Source: Affinundibacterium fentianense (GTDB lineage Bacteria > Pseudomonadota > Gammaproteobacteria > Burkholderiales > Burkholderiaceae_D). From it: a stretch of 64,000 nucleotides of DNA. The DNA is taken from positions 124,001 to 188,000 of the forward strand of contig NZ_JAGSPJ010000005.1 in NCBI RefSeq assembly GCF_018139545.1, read 5' to 3'. A program made the translations under genes and the position numbers. Positions within the stretch are counted from its first letter, which is position 1; the number at the start of each line of letters is the position of its first letter. Below are positions 45,067 to 52,651 of the stretch, piece by piece. A model generated the notes under the pieces. The model was not told the origin of the DNA, ran no database searches, and was given only the letters and a program-made list of their open reading frames with translations.

Positions 45067-47325
45067 ATGTCGAACAGGATGGATAGTCGGTTGCAAGCTG
45101 AACGTAGTCAAAGACTGCGCGATAGCCGTAAGCAACAAGGTTTCTCACTTTGGGAATTGGCCGTTATGGTCGGTTTGCTGGTGATAGGCATCGTCGCTGG
45201 AACGATTTTCTTGAAATCCGGTGAGACGAGTCAACGAGAAACCGATCGTACTCGATTGCTGCAAGCCGCGGACTTTGCCATTGCTGCTTTTATTTCAGAG
45301 CATGGACGGCTACCATGCCCAGCTTCGAATGTAGAAACAGGGGTCGAAGACTGCGGAACAGGTCAAAAAGGGTGGTTGCCGATTGCTACTTTAGGTCTTG
45401 ATGCAAGTGTACCTGCACGGGGCGCGCAACAAATTCGTTATGTTGTCTACCGCAGTAACGATTCCGATCTGGCGCAGCTTACTGATCAGTTCAACCCAAG
45501 TGGTTGGGAGAAGTACTCAGTCCCTTCCGCGGGGGATCCACTCAGTACGGGGCAATTCAATGCCTTGGATTTCTGCGAAGGCCTGACCTTGGCGATCAAA
45601 GCGGGGCCAAGTCAAAGCAATGCGCACATATTACTTCCCTCATCAGGATTTATTAACGTTGCCTATGCCTTAGCGGAAGCGGGTACCGACCGCGATAGTG
45701 ACGGCAATATTTTTGACGGCACTAAGAATTTCGACGCAAGTTACAAGGGGTTTGAATCACCATTGCGTGGCGCGGACGGCGATTATGATGACCGTGTGTT
45801 GGCTCGCAGCTTTTTGGATGTCGCGAATCACTTGAGTTGTCCTCAAGGTACTCGGAGTATGGACGCGCTGGCGCAAGCGGTGGAAACTGCAAATGAGGTC
45901 GCGGAACAAAAACAAGATAATGCTGATGCAGCCCGAATTGCGACGATAGTCGAAAGTGTTAAGGCTTTGTTATCTGCTGCAGATATCGCTGGTGGCGTAC
46001 TAACCATGGTAGCCGCGGTTACCGCTTTGTCGGTGGCTTCAGCAGGTGTCGCCACCAACGCAGCCTTGTGTGCTGCGATTATTACGGCACCAGTTGGTTG
46101 TCCCTTGCTCGCCACGTTTAGTGCCGCGCTCGCGGTGGCCATTGCCGCCGTTGTCGCTGCTGGGGTGGCGATCGCGGCGAGTACGGCAGCCTTAGCTTTA
46201 CAAATAGTGACGGCGGTCAAAACTTCCATCGTCGCCAAAAAAGCAGCAGCGCTAGCGGAACAAGGGAATCCAACAGACTTGGCAGGGATGATCGAGCAAA
46301 TGCGTTTAGCGTATGAAGACGCAAAAGCACGTGCTGCGACGGATCTCGCCAAATCGAATGCGGATAGGACTGCGGCAAATAATGCCTTAACCGCGTACAA
46401 CAATAGTGTTGATAGCGTCTATGCGACCGCGCATCTTTGGGATCCCGCGAAGGCAAATGATCCTGAGTTGGCAATCGTGTTGCAGAACTACAAAGACTAC
46501 AATGCGGCATTTTTTGAAAGTAAAACTGCTGAATCGAACGCAGACTCTGCTAAGAAAAAAGCGGATGCATTGGAAGGGAATGTGAATACCGCGAAGGCTG
46601 AATGGGATACTGCTGCAGCGATTACGCCTTCTACTCCTGAAAATATCATCGCGACTACGAAAGCGGTCGCCGATGCCGCAGCGGCGGCTGAAACAGCAGC
46701 GAAAGCAGCTGCGGCAGCGGATCCAGGCAATGCAACACTCGCAAAAGCGGCTGCTGATGCAAGTATGAAAGCAGCGATGGCTTCGATCGATGCAGGGAAT
46801 GCTCGTCTTGATCCTACCAATTATGTCGCAAACAAGAAAAAGGCTTGGGAAGATAGGAAAAAAGATTGGGAAGATGCCAAACTGGAAGCCACCAATTTAG
46901 CGGCGACAGCGGCAACGAAGAAAGCGATTGAAGATAGTAAGGCAGCCACCTATAACAACAGCGTCGATTACGCGACGACGAAGAAAGATGGAAATGGGAA
47001 CTACTATTACGATCAGGCTTGGAACAATCCTTTCGGCTGTCTCTTCGACAGTGGAGATCACCCAGAAAATTGTTATTCCTACGTTAAATTGCGTTTGTAT
47101 GAATCGAAAATCAAATATAACGATTGGGTCGCAAAAGAAGGTATAGCGGTGAATAGTAAGAAACTATCTGACGAATCTGCGAAGGCAGAAGCGGATGCGC
47201 TGAAATCCTATAATGATATTAAAAACACACCGTCCGGTGGAGATCCAACTGCGACAGGTATTTCCTTACTGTCTGGTGCCGCGGCGATCTTAGAAGGGGC
47301 TGATACGAAAGGAACAGTAAAATGA
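45067..47325 (+). CDS. giant prepilin with Ala-rich membrane-active-like extension
   Basis: The 752-residue prepilin is several times normal size. Residues 1-25 are the leader; cleavage in QG/FSLWE leaves Glu at +5. The core (26-258) has GRLPCPA (Cys84), Cys96, GWLPIATLGL, LDFC (Cys170), VAYALAEAGTDRDSDG and DDRVLARSFLDVANHLSC. From about 301 to 395 it is almost wholly hydrophobic Ala/Gly/Val helix with a Cys pair at 335 and 345. Residues 400-715 are Ala/Asp/Lys helical with two related modules, each starting YNNSVD (444 and 629). TAGGAGG precedes the ATG. It overlaps the next prepilin by ATGA. Function unknown; a tip or effector-like subunit is inference. Confidence 0.85.
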   Translation: MSNRMDSRLQAERSQRLRDSRKQQGFSLWELAVMVGLLVIGIVAGTIFLKSGETSQRETDRTRLLQAADFAIAAFISEHGRLPCPASNVETGVEDCGTGQKGWLPIATLGLDASVPARGAQQIRYVVYRSNDSDLAQLTDQFNPSGWEKYSVPSAGDPLSTGQFNALDFCEGLTLAIKAGPSQSNAHILLPSSGFINVAYALAEAGTDRDSDGNIFDGTKNFDASYKGFESPLRGADGDYDDRVLARSFLDVANHLSCPQGTRSMDALAQAVETANEVAEQKQDNADAARIATIVESVKALLSAADIAGGVLTMVAAVTALSVASAGVATNAALCAAIITAPVGCPLLATFSAALAVAIAAVVAAGVAIAASTAALALQIVTAVKTSIVAKKAAALAEQGNPTDLAGMIEQMRLAYEDAKARAATDLAKSNADRTAANNALTAYNNSVDSVYATAHLWDPAKANDPELAIVLQNYKDYNAAFFESKTAESNADSAKKKADALEGNVNTAKAEWDTAAAITPSTPENIIATTKAVADAAAAAETAAKAAAAADPGNATLAKAAADASMKAAMASIDAGNARLDPTNYVANKKKAWEDRKKDWEDAKLEATNLAATAATKKAIEDSKAATYNNSVDYATTKKDGNGNYYYDQAWNNPFGCLFDSGDHPENCYSYVKLRLYESKIKYNDWVAKEGIAVNSKKLSDESAKAEADALKSYNDIKNTPSGGDPTATGISLLSGAAAILEGADTKGTVK

Positions 47326-48479
47326 AACGTTTTCCTTTCGCCTCTGCGCGTGGTTTTAGCTTACTTGAATTATCGGTGGGAATCGTTGTCATCGGCATAT
47401 TGACTGTTTCTCTCGTCTTATTCATTCCAAAGATCAAGTCTTTGCCAGCCTTTTCGCAACATTCAGGCAATCCTTTGGATCAGGCGAATAAAGCGATAGA
47501 AGGTTTTGTGATCGCGAATAGTCGCCTGCCTTGTCCAGATACGTCTCCAAACAATATCGGCGATGAGGATTGCAGTGGGGCGGCGGTGACCGGCTGGTTG
47601 CCGACGCGAACACTAGGCATCACCCTGAGTGAGCCAGTACGTTATGGTGTCTATCGGCAGAGCACCGCGCTTGCATCGAATGACTATGATTTGGCGGTAT
47701 TAAAAGATCGCTATGTGCCCTTGCTGCCGTCAACGTATGCATCAAGTTACAGCGTCAAAAAAAATGGGCTAGATTTTTGTATTGGTTTGTTGAATTTGAC
47801 CGGCAACGGGGGAATCGTCTTAACCGCGGGCGATGCAATCCCCATCGCGTATGGCTTGGCGACGGCAGGCGCGGCGAATGCCGATCAGCGTGATGATGGT
47901 GTGTATTCAAAATTTGATGGTTTGAACGTCAAGCCCGGACAATTTGAATTGTCGGGTGCGCAAAAAACCAATGTCTACGATGATGATACCCGCACAGTCG
48001 GAAGTGCCGAATTTTTTGAACGTTTGGCTTGTACGCAAAAATTGGCAGCGGTGAATTCGGTCGGACGCGCTGCTTATGTCGCCTACGACGTCGATGAAGT
48101 TGCCAAGTTTTATGTCAAGTTCAGAACTTTTCAAGTAAAGGTTGCTGAATTGAATAATGCGATGGTCGGAACGGCTAAAGATTTGGCGATTGCTGACTTA
48201 GCGATTTCGATCGCCGGAATGGGCGTTGCGGTGGCAGGGATGTTTGAAAGCCCTGGCCCAGCCGGTGCATTTGGTATCGCGACGGCTGGTGCTGCGATAG
48301 CGATGGCGGGCTATTCGATGGCAGAAGCTCTGAAAGAGGTTCCCAAAGCCGCTGAAGACCTGACGACAGCACGTCAACAGAAGATTGCTTCTGACAATTT
48401 TAAAGTACAAACGGGCATTGATTTGACGACTGCAATGACAACAATCAATACCTTGGATGGAAAGGGCATACGACCATGA
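47322..48479 (+). CDS. prepilin with Gly/Ala hydrophobic C-terminal extension, 385 residues
   Basis: Leader of 11 residues, cleavage in RG/FSLLE and Glu+5 at residue 16. The core repeats the RLPCP family: SRLPCPDTSP (Cys71), Cys84, GWLPTRTLGI, GLDFC (Cys153), IPIAYGLATAG and ERLACTQ (Cys237). After an amphipathic helix, residues 286-335 form a Gly/Ala hydrophobic block (ADLAISIAGMGVAVAGMF, a Gly-Pro turn, then AGAFGIATAGAAIAMAG), which could be a helical hairpin. An amphipathic tail follows. It overlaps both neighbours by ATGA, so the three large prepilins are made in a coupled set. Confidence 0.87.
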   Translation: MKRFPFASARGFSLLELSVGIVVIGILTVSLVLFIPKIKSLPAFSQHSGNPLDQANKAIEGFVIANSRLPCPDTSPNNIGDEDCSGAAVTGWLPTRTLGITLSEPVRYGVYRQSTALASNDYDLAVLKDRYVPLLPSTYASSYSVKKNGLDFCIGLLNLTGNGGIVLTAGDAIPIAYGLATAGAANADQRDDGVYSKFDGLNVKPGQFELSGAQKTNVYDDDTRTVGSAEFFERLACTQKLAAVNSVGRAAYVAYDVDEVAKFYVKFRTFQVKVAELNNAMVGTAKDLAIADLAISIAGMGVAVAGMFESPGPAGAFGIATAGAAIAMAGYSMAEALKEVPKAAEDLTTARQQKIASDNFKVQTGIDLTTAMTTINTLDGKGIRP

Positions 48480-49693
48480 GAAAGCAGAATAGTGGTTATA
48501 CCCTGCTTGAGTTAGCGGTAGGGATGGTGGTACTTGGTGTGATCACAATTGCTGTGGTCTACTTTGGAAAGTTTGCCAATCAAAGAGTTGAGCAAATCGC
48601 AGTTCCACAGATTTTAAAAATTGCCGACGACGCGATCGTGGGTTTTATCGCTGCGAAGCATCGCTTGCCTTGCCCTGATACCAATAGCGATGGACTTGAA
48701 AACTGCGGTAGCGATTTAGTTGGTAAGTTGCCATATAAGACACTTGGCTTAGCACGCGCGGACATGACGTCGATACGCTACGGCGCTTTTGTTAAGAAGG
48801 ATGCGGTCGCAGCAAATGATATCGACTTGACTGATGCGAAAGATCGGTTCGCCCCCTTGTTGACAAATATTCCGGTCGGACCAGGCATTGCTCCAATGGC
48901 GGTGAGTACGGTCTTGAATGAAGTCAACGGTATTGATTTTTGTCACGCACTAAGGTTGGGAAATGCGTTACCACGAAATCGCACGGGCGCTACAGCGGCA
49001 GATGTCACGGCGATCGAAGAAAATTTGCATATCCGAAATGCCGCTGGATTAACGTTGAAAAACGTTGCATACGCTTTGTCATTGCCATCGAACAGTAGTG
49101 ATCCTGCCACGAATATCAATAATATAACGAATGCATTTGCCGCACCGAATAACCCTATTGCATCGGGGTCACAGGACACCGTGATTGCAATGGATTTCGC
49201 ACAAATTTCTGATCGTCTTTCTTGCTCAGGTGTGTTGGCATCAGCTAGTCACTCGCATCCGAACGTCGCTAGTGCTGCGGCGATTATGCGTGGCGCGATG
49301 TTGGATTACAAAGTACAACTTGATTTGGAATTGGAGATGGCAGAACTGGGCGTCTTGTCTGCCGGCGTCGGTGTGGCTGGCGCGATTGGCGCGACAACCG
49401 GTGCAGCATCAGAGGTTTTAACCGCAGTCTCTGAGACTATCTCTAGTTTTGGCGGCATGTCCGCTGCGATTGGTATCGCAGCTGTGGCAACTGCTCTCAG
49501 CGTCGCAGCAACGGTGGTGGCGGGACTAGGATTAGATAGTGCGATGACGACGCGTGATCAAGCGCAAGATAGGGTGAATGAATTTTCCGGAAATCATGCC
49601 ACTAGTAAAAAAATAATGGAAGAATCAGGCACCTTGGCGAACGCTATTCGGGCGCACGCGATTGCTTCTGATGCTGCTGGAATTTATCGTTAA
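48476..49693 (+). CDS. prepilin with Gly/Ala hydrophobic C-terminal extension, 405 residues
   Basis: Very short leader of 7 residues (MRKQNSG), cleavage before Tyr8 and Glu+5 at residue 12. The core has HRLPCPDTNS (Cys66), Cys77, GKLPYKTLGL, GIDFC (Cys156), VAYALSLPS and DRLSC (Cys250). Residues about 290-354 are Gly/Ala-rich and hydrophobic, in two parts separated by a Ser/Glu turn (LGVLSAGVGVAGAIGATTGA, then AAIGIAAVATALSVAATVVAG). A charged helical tail closes the protein. It is the third of the coupled large prepilins. Confidence 0.87.
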   Translation: MRKQNSGYTLLELAVGMVVLGVITIAVVYFGKFANQRVEQIAVPQILKIADDAIVGFIAAKHRLPCPDTNSDGLENCGSDLVGKLPYKTLGLARADMTSIRYGAFVKKDAVAANDIDLTDAKDRFAPLLTNIPVGPGIAPMAVSTVLNEVNGIDFCHALRLGNALPRNRTGATAADVTAIEENLHIRNAAGLTLKNVAYALSLPSNSSDPATNINNITNAFAAPNNPIASGSQDTVIAMDFAQISDRLSCSGVLASASHSHPNVASAAAIMRGAMLDYKVQLDLELEMAELGVLSAGVGVAGAIGATTGAASEVLTAVSETISSFGGMSAAIGIAAVATALSVAATVVAGLGLDSAMTTRDQAQDRVNEFSGNHATSKKIMEESGTLANAIRAHAIASDAAGIYR

Positions 49694-49704
49694 TGAGGAC
49701 AATT

Positions 49705-50439
49705 ATGACGTATAGTGCGCGGGCAAAAAATCAAATGACGCAGCAAGTGAAAAAGCCTAGGCAGTCTGGATTTACTGTGTTGGAAATGGCGGTTGTGCTG
49801 GTGATTATTGGATTAGTGATTGGTGCCGTGACGATAGGAACAAACGTTCAACGTGGTGCCTCCTATCAGCGTATGTCCAGCGATTTCGTGCAAGCTTGGG
49901 TGACCGCCTATGACCGTTTTTATGAAGGTACGGGTCGGCCGCCGGGTGATGTGGTGGCTGCACCAACGGGATTAGTGAATGGTGCAGTCAGTAGTGATTT
50001 GTGTGGTGCAAACTTACGTAATGCGATGCAAGCGGCCGGGATTGAAATGCCCGCTGGACGTGCCGAAGGTTTTGAAGATCGGTATGTTTACTTGGATGGT
50101 AATGGTAATCCGCAAGAAGCCACCGTGTGTTTTTTGGCAGTTCCATGGAGTGAGCCAGGTGCCACCGCGGGTACGCATGTAACGCGCAATCGGAATGTGA
50201 TGCGAATTGAAGGCATCACGCCTGCCATCGCCAATTTGTTGGATAACATGTTTGATGCGCGTTCCAATGCGTCGTTCGGCAAAATGCGTCAAGTTGGTCA
50301 GCACAATATTACGACGACAGGTCGCACCGCTGTGAATTGGAGCAATACGGAGATCGACCGTTACTCAGATGCCGCAAGCCGAGCACGGGATGAAGATCAA
50401 GTCGTCGTGTTAAATGCGTATATCAAAATGAGTCGCTAA
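49705..50439 (+). CDS. type IV prepilin-like protein, paralogue 3
   Basis: A 244-residue paralogue of the two prepilins that open the locus, placed at its far end. Leader of 22 residues, cleavage in SG/FTVLE and Glu+5. Shared blocks are TGRPPGDVVAAPTGLVNG, MPAGRAEGFEDRYVYLD, NGNPQEATVCF, NVMRIEGITPAIANLLDNMFD and DEDQVVVLNAYIKM. The ATG at 49693 overlaps the previous stop, but GAGGA at 49695-49699 is spaced for ATG 49705. It could prime or cap the fibre made from the other two. A 9-pair hairpin follows. Confidence 0.88.
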   Translation: MTYSARAKNQMTQQVKKPRQSGFTVLEMAVVLVIIGLVIGAVTIGTNVQRGASYQRMSSDFVQAWVTAYDRFYEGTGRPPGDVVAAPTGLVNGAVSSDLCGANLRNAMQAAGIEMPAGRAEGFEDRYVYLDGNGNPQEATVCFLAVPWSEPGATAGTHVTRNRNVMRIEGITPAIANLLDNMFDARSNASFGKMRQVGQHNITTTGRTAVNWSNTEIDRYSDAASRARDEDQVVVLNAYIKMSR

Positions 50440-50449
50440 GACAAAATCG

Positions 50450-50483
50450 ACACAAGGATGGCGTTCATTGGGGTTCCTTGTGT
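50450..50483 (+). terminator. hairpin at the end of the pilus locus
   Basis: ACACAAGGA (50450-50458) pairs with TCCTTGTGT (50475-50483). No T-run follows, so it is a weak terminator candidate or a 3'-end stabiliser; it lies between convergent genes. Confidence 0.4.
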
Positions 50484-50484
50484 T

Positions 50485-50919
50485 CTAGACAGCTAGATTA
50501 TTCTGGTAGATACCGGGCTGATTGATTTCCATCATGATTTCCGGTTTTGCTAATTGTTGAAATCCAAATTGTTGATACAAACCACGGGCATTGGAACTCG
50601 CTAGCATGAAGCGGCGAAGTCCCTGCAAATCAGGATGTGCGAAGACTGCTTGCGGTAGTTGACGGCTATAACCTTTAGCGCGATACGCAGGCAAAATGAA
50701 AACATCCATCAAATAAGCAAATGTCGAAAAGTCACTCACGACTCTGGCAAAGCCAATTTGCTGGTCGTCAATGTATGCACCGAAGCACAGTGATTGATCA
50801 ATGGATTTTTTGACCAACTCGAGCGGGATGCCGATTGCCCAAGTGCTCTCATGGGTTAAGAATTGATGGATTAAACCGACGTCGAGGCGCGCCTTTTCCG
50901 TACTGATCTGTAGTCTCAT
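50485..50919 (-). CDS. GNAT-family N-acetyltransferase
   Basis: A 144-residue acetyl-CoA-dependent acyltransferase of unknown substrate. The core motif A is MDVFILPAYRAKGYSRQLPQA, with the pyrophosphate-binding R/K-x-x-G segment, followed by ARGLYQQFGFQ, the usual C-terminal Tyr/Phe block. The start at 50919 overlaps the prmC stop by ATGA, which implies coupled translation; an upstream start at 50934 inside prmC is less likely. It ends the dsbB-prmC-GNAT group. Confidence 0.85.
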   Translation of the reverse strand: MRLQISTEKARLDVGLIHQFLTHESTWAIGIPLELVKKSIDQSLCFGAYIDDQQIGFARVVSDFSTFAYLMDVFILPAYRAKGYSRQLPQAVFAHPDLQGLRRFMLASSNARGLYQQFGFQQLAKPEIMMEINQPGIYQNNLAV

Positions 50920-51758
50920 GATTGCCCTTTCCAACGTCCTCCGGTGACCCTTAAGATGCCTGCGAGATCAGGCCAACTTTGAATCTCTTGAAAACAAGCG
51001 CTGGCCAATAATGCTTGTACTGATTCCGACTGATCGTAGCCATGTTCCATGAGTAGCATGCCGTCATTCAATAAAAATTCCTTGGCGTTTCCTATGATGG
51101 TTCGGTAGGCGGATAAACCGTCCGCATGGTCAGTCAGCGCATTGATTGGTTCGAAACGCAAATCGCCTTGACTGAGATGGTGGTCATCTTTGACTATATA
51201 GGGAGGATTGCTCACTATCGTATGAAAGCGGATTGCCGGTAGTTGTTGAAACCAATCGCTTTGGTAGAAACTGATCCGAGCAGGCGTCAATAGACGAGCC
51301 GCATTCATTGTTGCGATTTCCAGTGCGGCAGGGCTCAGGTCCGACGCGCAAATATGAAGATCAGGTCTTTCAGACGCAATACTGATCGCGATGGCGCCAG
51401 ATCCCGTGCCCATATCAATTAAGCTTCCATGCTCGGGAGTGAATTGCAAGGCAAGCTCAACCAAGAGTTCAGTATCTGGACGCGGTATGAGAACCGCTGG
51501 AGTAACGTGAAAATTCAATCCAAAAAATTCACGTTCGCCCACGAGATATGCGAGGGGCTCACCCGCGACTCGTTTGGCTGTCAATTGATTCAGAGCCTCT
51601 ATCTGCGTCGGATTCAGCAAGGAAGTGCTTTGTGTGATCAGCTGGATTCTGCTTAAACCTGACACGTGACTAAGCAATATCCGTGCTTCCAGCCCATCAA
51701 GAGGTGACTTTCTTTGGCAGTCAGCAACACTGTCAGTCGAAGTAAACCATGGTGTCAT
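50916..51758 (-). CDS. prmC: release-factor glutamine methyltransferase PrmC
   Basis: SAM-dependent enzyme that methylates the Gln of the GGQ motif in RF1 and RF2. From ATG 51758 it has 280 residues: an N-terminal helical domain, then EFFGLNFHVTPAVLIPRPDTELLVE, the SAM motif LIDMGTGSGAIAISIA and the catalytic SNPPYIV. The longer frame to 51836 overlaps dsbB and is not conserved. ATG 51758 overlaps the dsbB stop by ATGA. Confidence 0.94.
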   Translation of the reverse strand: MTPWFTSTDSVADCQRKSPLDGLEARILLSHVSGLSRIQLITQSTSLLNPTQIEALNQLTAKRVAGEPLAYLVGEREFFGLNFHVTPAVLIPRPDTELLVELALQFTPEHGSLIDMGTGSGAIAISIASERPDLHICASDLSPAALEIATMNAARLLTPARISFYQSDWFQQLPAIRFHTIVSNPPYIVKDDHHLSQGDLRFEPINALTDHADGLSAYRTIIGNAKEFLLNDGMLLMEHGYDQSESVQALLASACFQEIQSWPDLAGILRVTGGRWKGQS

Positions 51759-52240
51759 GACTGTACCGGTGCGGCGTGTCGACGTATTGCGTAAACACTT
51801 GCGATGGAGAGTGCGATCAACCAAATCAAGGCCCAAGTTGGAATGGATAAGCCGAGAATAGGATCGTAAGGCGTCTCACAAAGACCATTTGCGCGATACA
51901 AAACTGGGATGAGCTTTGCAGGAAACAGGCTGTTGATTGGACCCGATATCGTATCTGCGCCACAAGAACCTAGTGGCTGGGCAATAGACCAAAGTTGATA
52001 TCCAGCAACGCCTGCACCTGCGACACCAGAGAGTACCCCGACCGAGATTGCGAAGGACTCGAACCTGGGGAAGAATAATGCGCAAGCGCATCCGAGCGCA
52101 ATGAATGTAAATGCATAGCGCTGCATGACACAAAGCGGACAAGGCAGCATATCCAAAACCAATTGCAAATACAGCGCAAAACCGAGCAAGCCAACACAAG
52201 CGACGATAATGGAAGTGAGGAGCATTTTGGACCGTTGCAT
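51755..52240 (-). CDS. dsbB: disulfide-bond formation protein DsbB
   Basis: Inner-membrane quinone reductase that reoxidises DsbA in the periplasm. The 161 residues from ATG 52240 have four membrane helices and the two redox pairs: CPLC in the first periplasmic loop (LDMLPCPLCVMQRYAF) and a second pair formed by GSCGADTISG and NGLCETPY. A frame from 52279 adds 13 unconserved residues. Its neighbour locus encodes many cysteine-containing prepilins, which would be natural DsbA/DsbB clients; that link is inference. Confidence 0.93.
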   Translation of the reverse strand: MQRSKMLLTSIIVACVGLLGFALYLQLVLDMLPCPLCVMQRYAFTFIALGCACALFFPRFESFAISVGVLSGVAGAGVAGYQLWSIAQPLGSCGADTISGPINSLFPAKLIPVLYRANGLCETPYDPILGLSIPTWALIWLIALSIASVYAIRRHAAPVQS

Positions 52241-52651
52241 AGTAACTCTCGTTAAAGTTCTGTTAGATAATTTTGACAATGAGGCGACCGGTTGGCGATT
52301 GCCCAGTATCCGAATTTGAAATTCGCGTAAGGATACTTGATTTTGTACAACGTGTTGACGAAATTAAGATCTTGCACGAGTCCCGCTAGAGGAGGAAGTG
52401 AGTATCTTGCTGTAATTGTTTGTGTAGACAGCAACTTTTTATGGAAGTTCCATTTGTGTGCAGCTCGGGAGATTTCCGCTTATCACGCGTTGCTGGCAGA
52501 ACTTCGGGAAGCAGTCTATTATTTCGCCTCATCGAATGAACCACCGAATAAATCCTTGAATCGCTATTAATGATAGTTACCAATCTATGCTAGTTTGCTT
52601 AGATAAGGTGATTAGAAATAGGGCGCTTCAAGTTTGCAACTAAGGAATCTT
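52241..52651. other. dsbB to molybdoenzyme intergenic region
   Basis: 411 bases with no supportable gene. A hairpin GTATCC (52306-52311) / GGATAC (52331-52336) with inner GAATT/AATTC is visible. An AGGAGG at 52389-52394 is followed only by frames that stop within a few codons. A 77-codon frame starting TTG at 52337 lacks support. Confidence 0.5.

Noticed and set aside
45843..46820. Ala-rich minus-strand frames (186 and 107 codons) in the giant prepilin gene
   Set aside because: Products of GC-rich alanine codons read in antisense; no start signals or conserved features.
52337..52570. 77-codon frame starting TTG upstream of the molybdoenzyme
   Set aside because: No ribosome site at its start, composition unlike neighbours and no motif; the nearby AGGAGG serves other, quickly closed frames.
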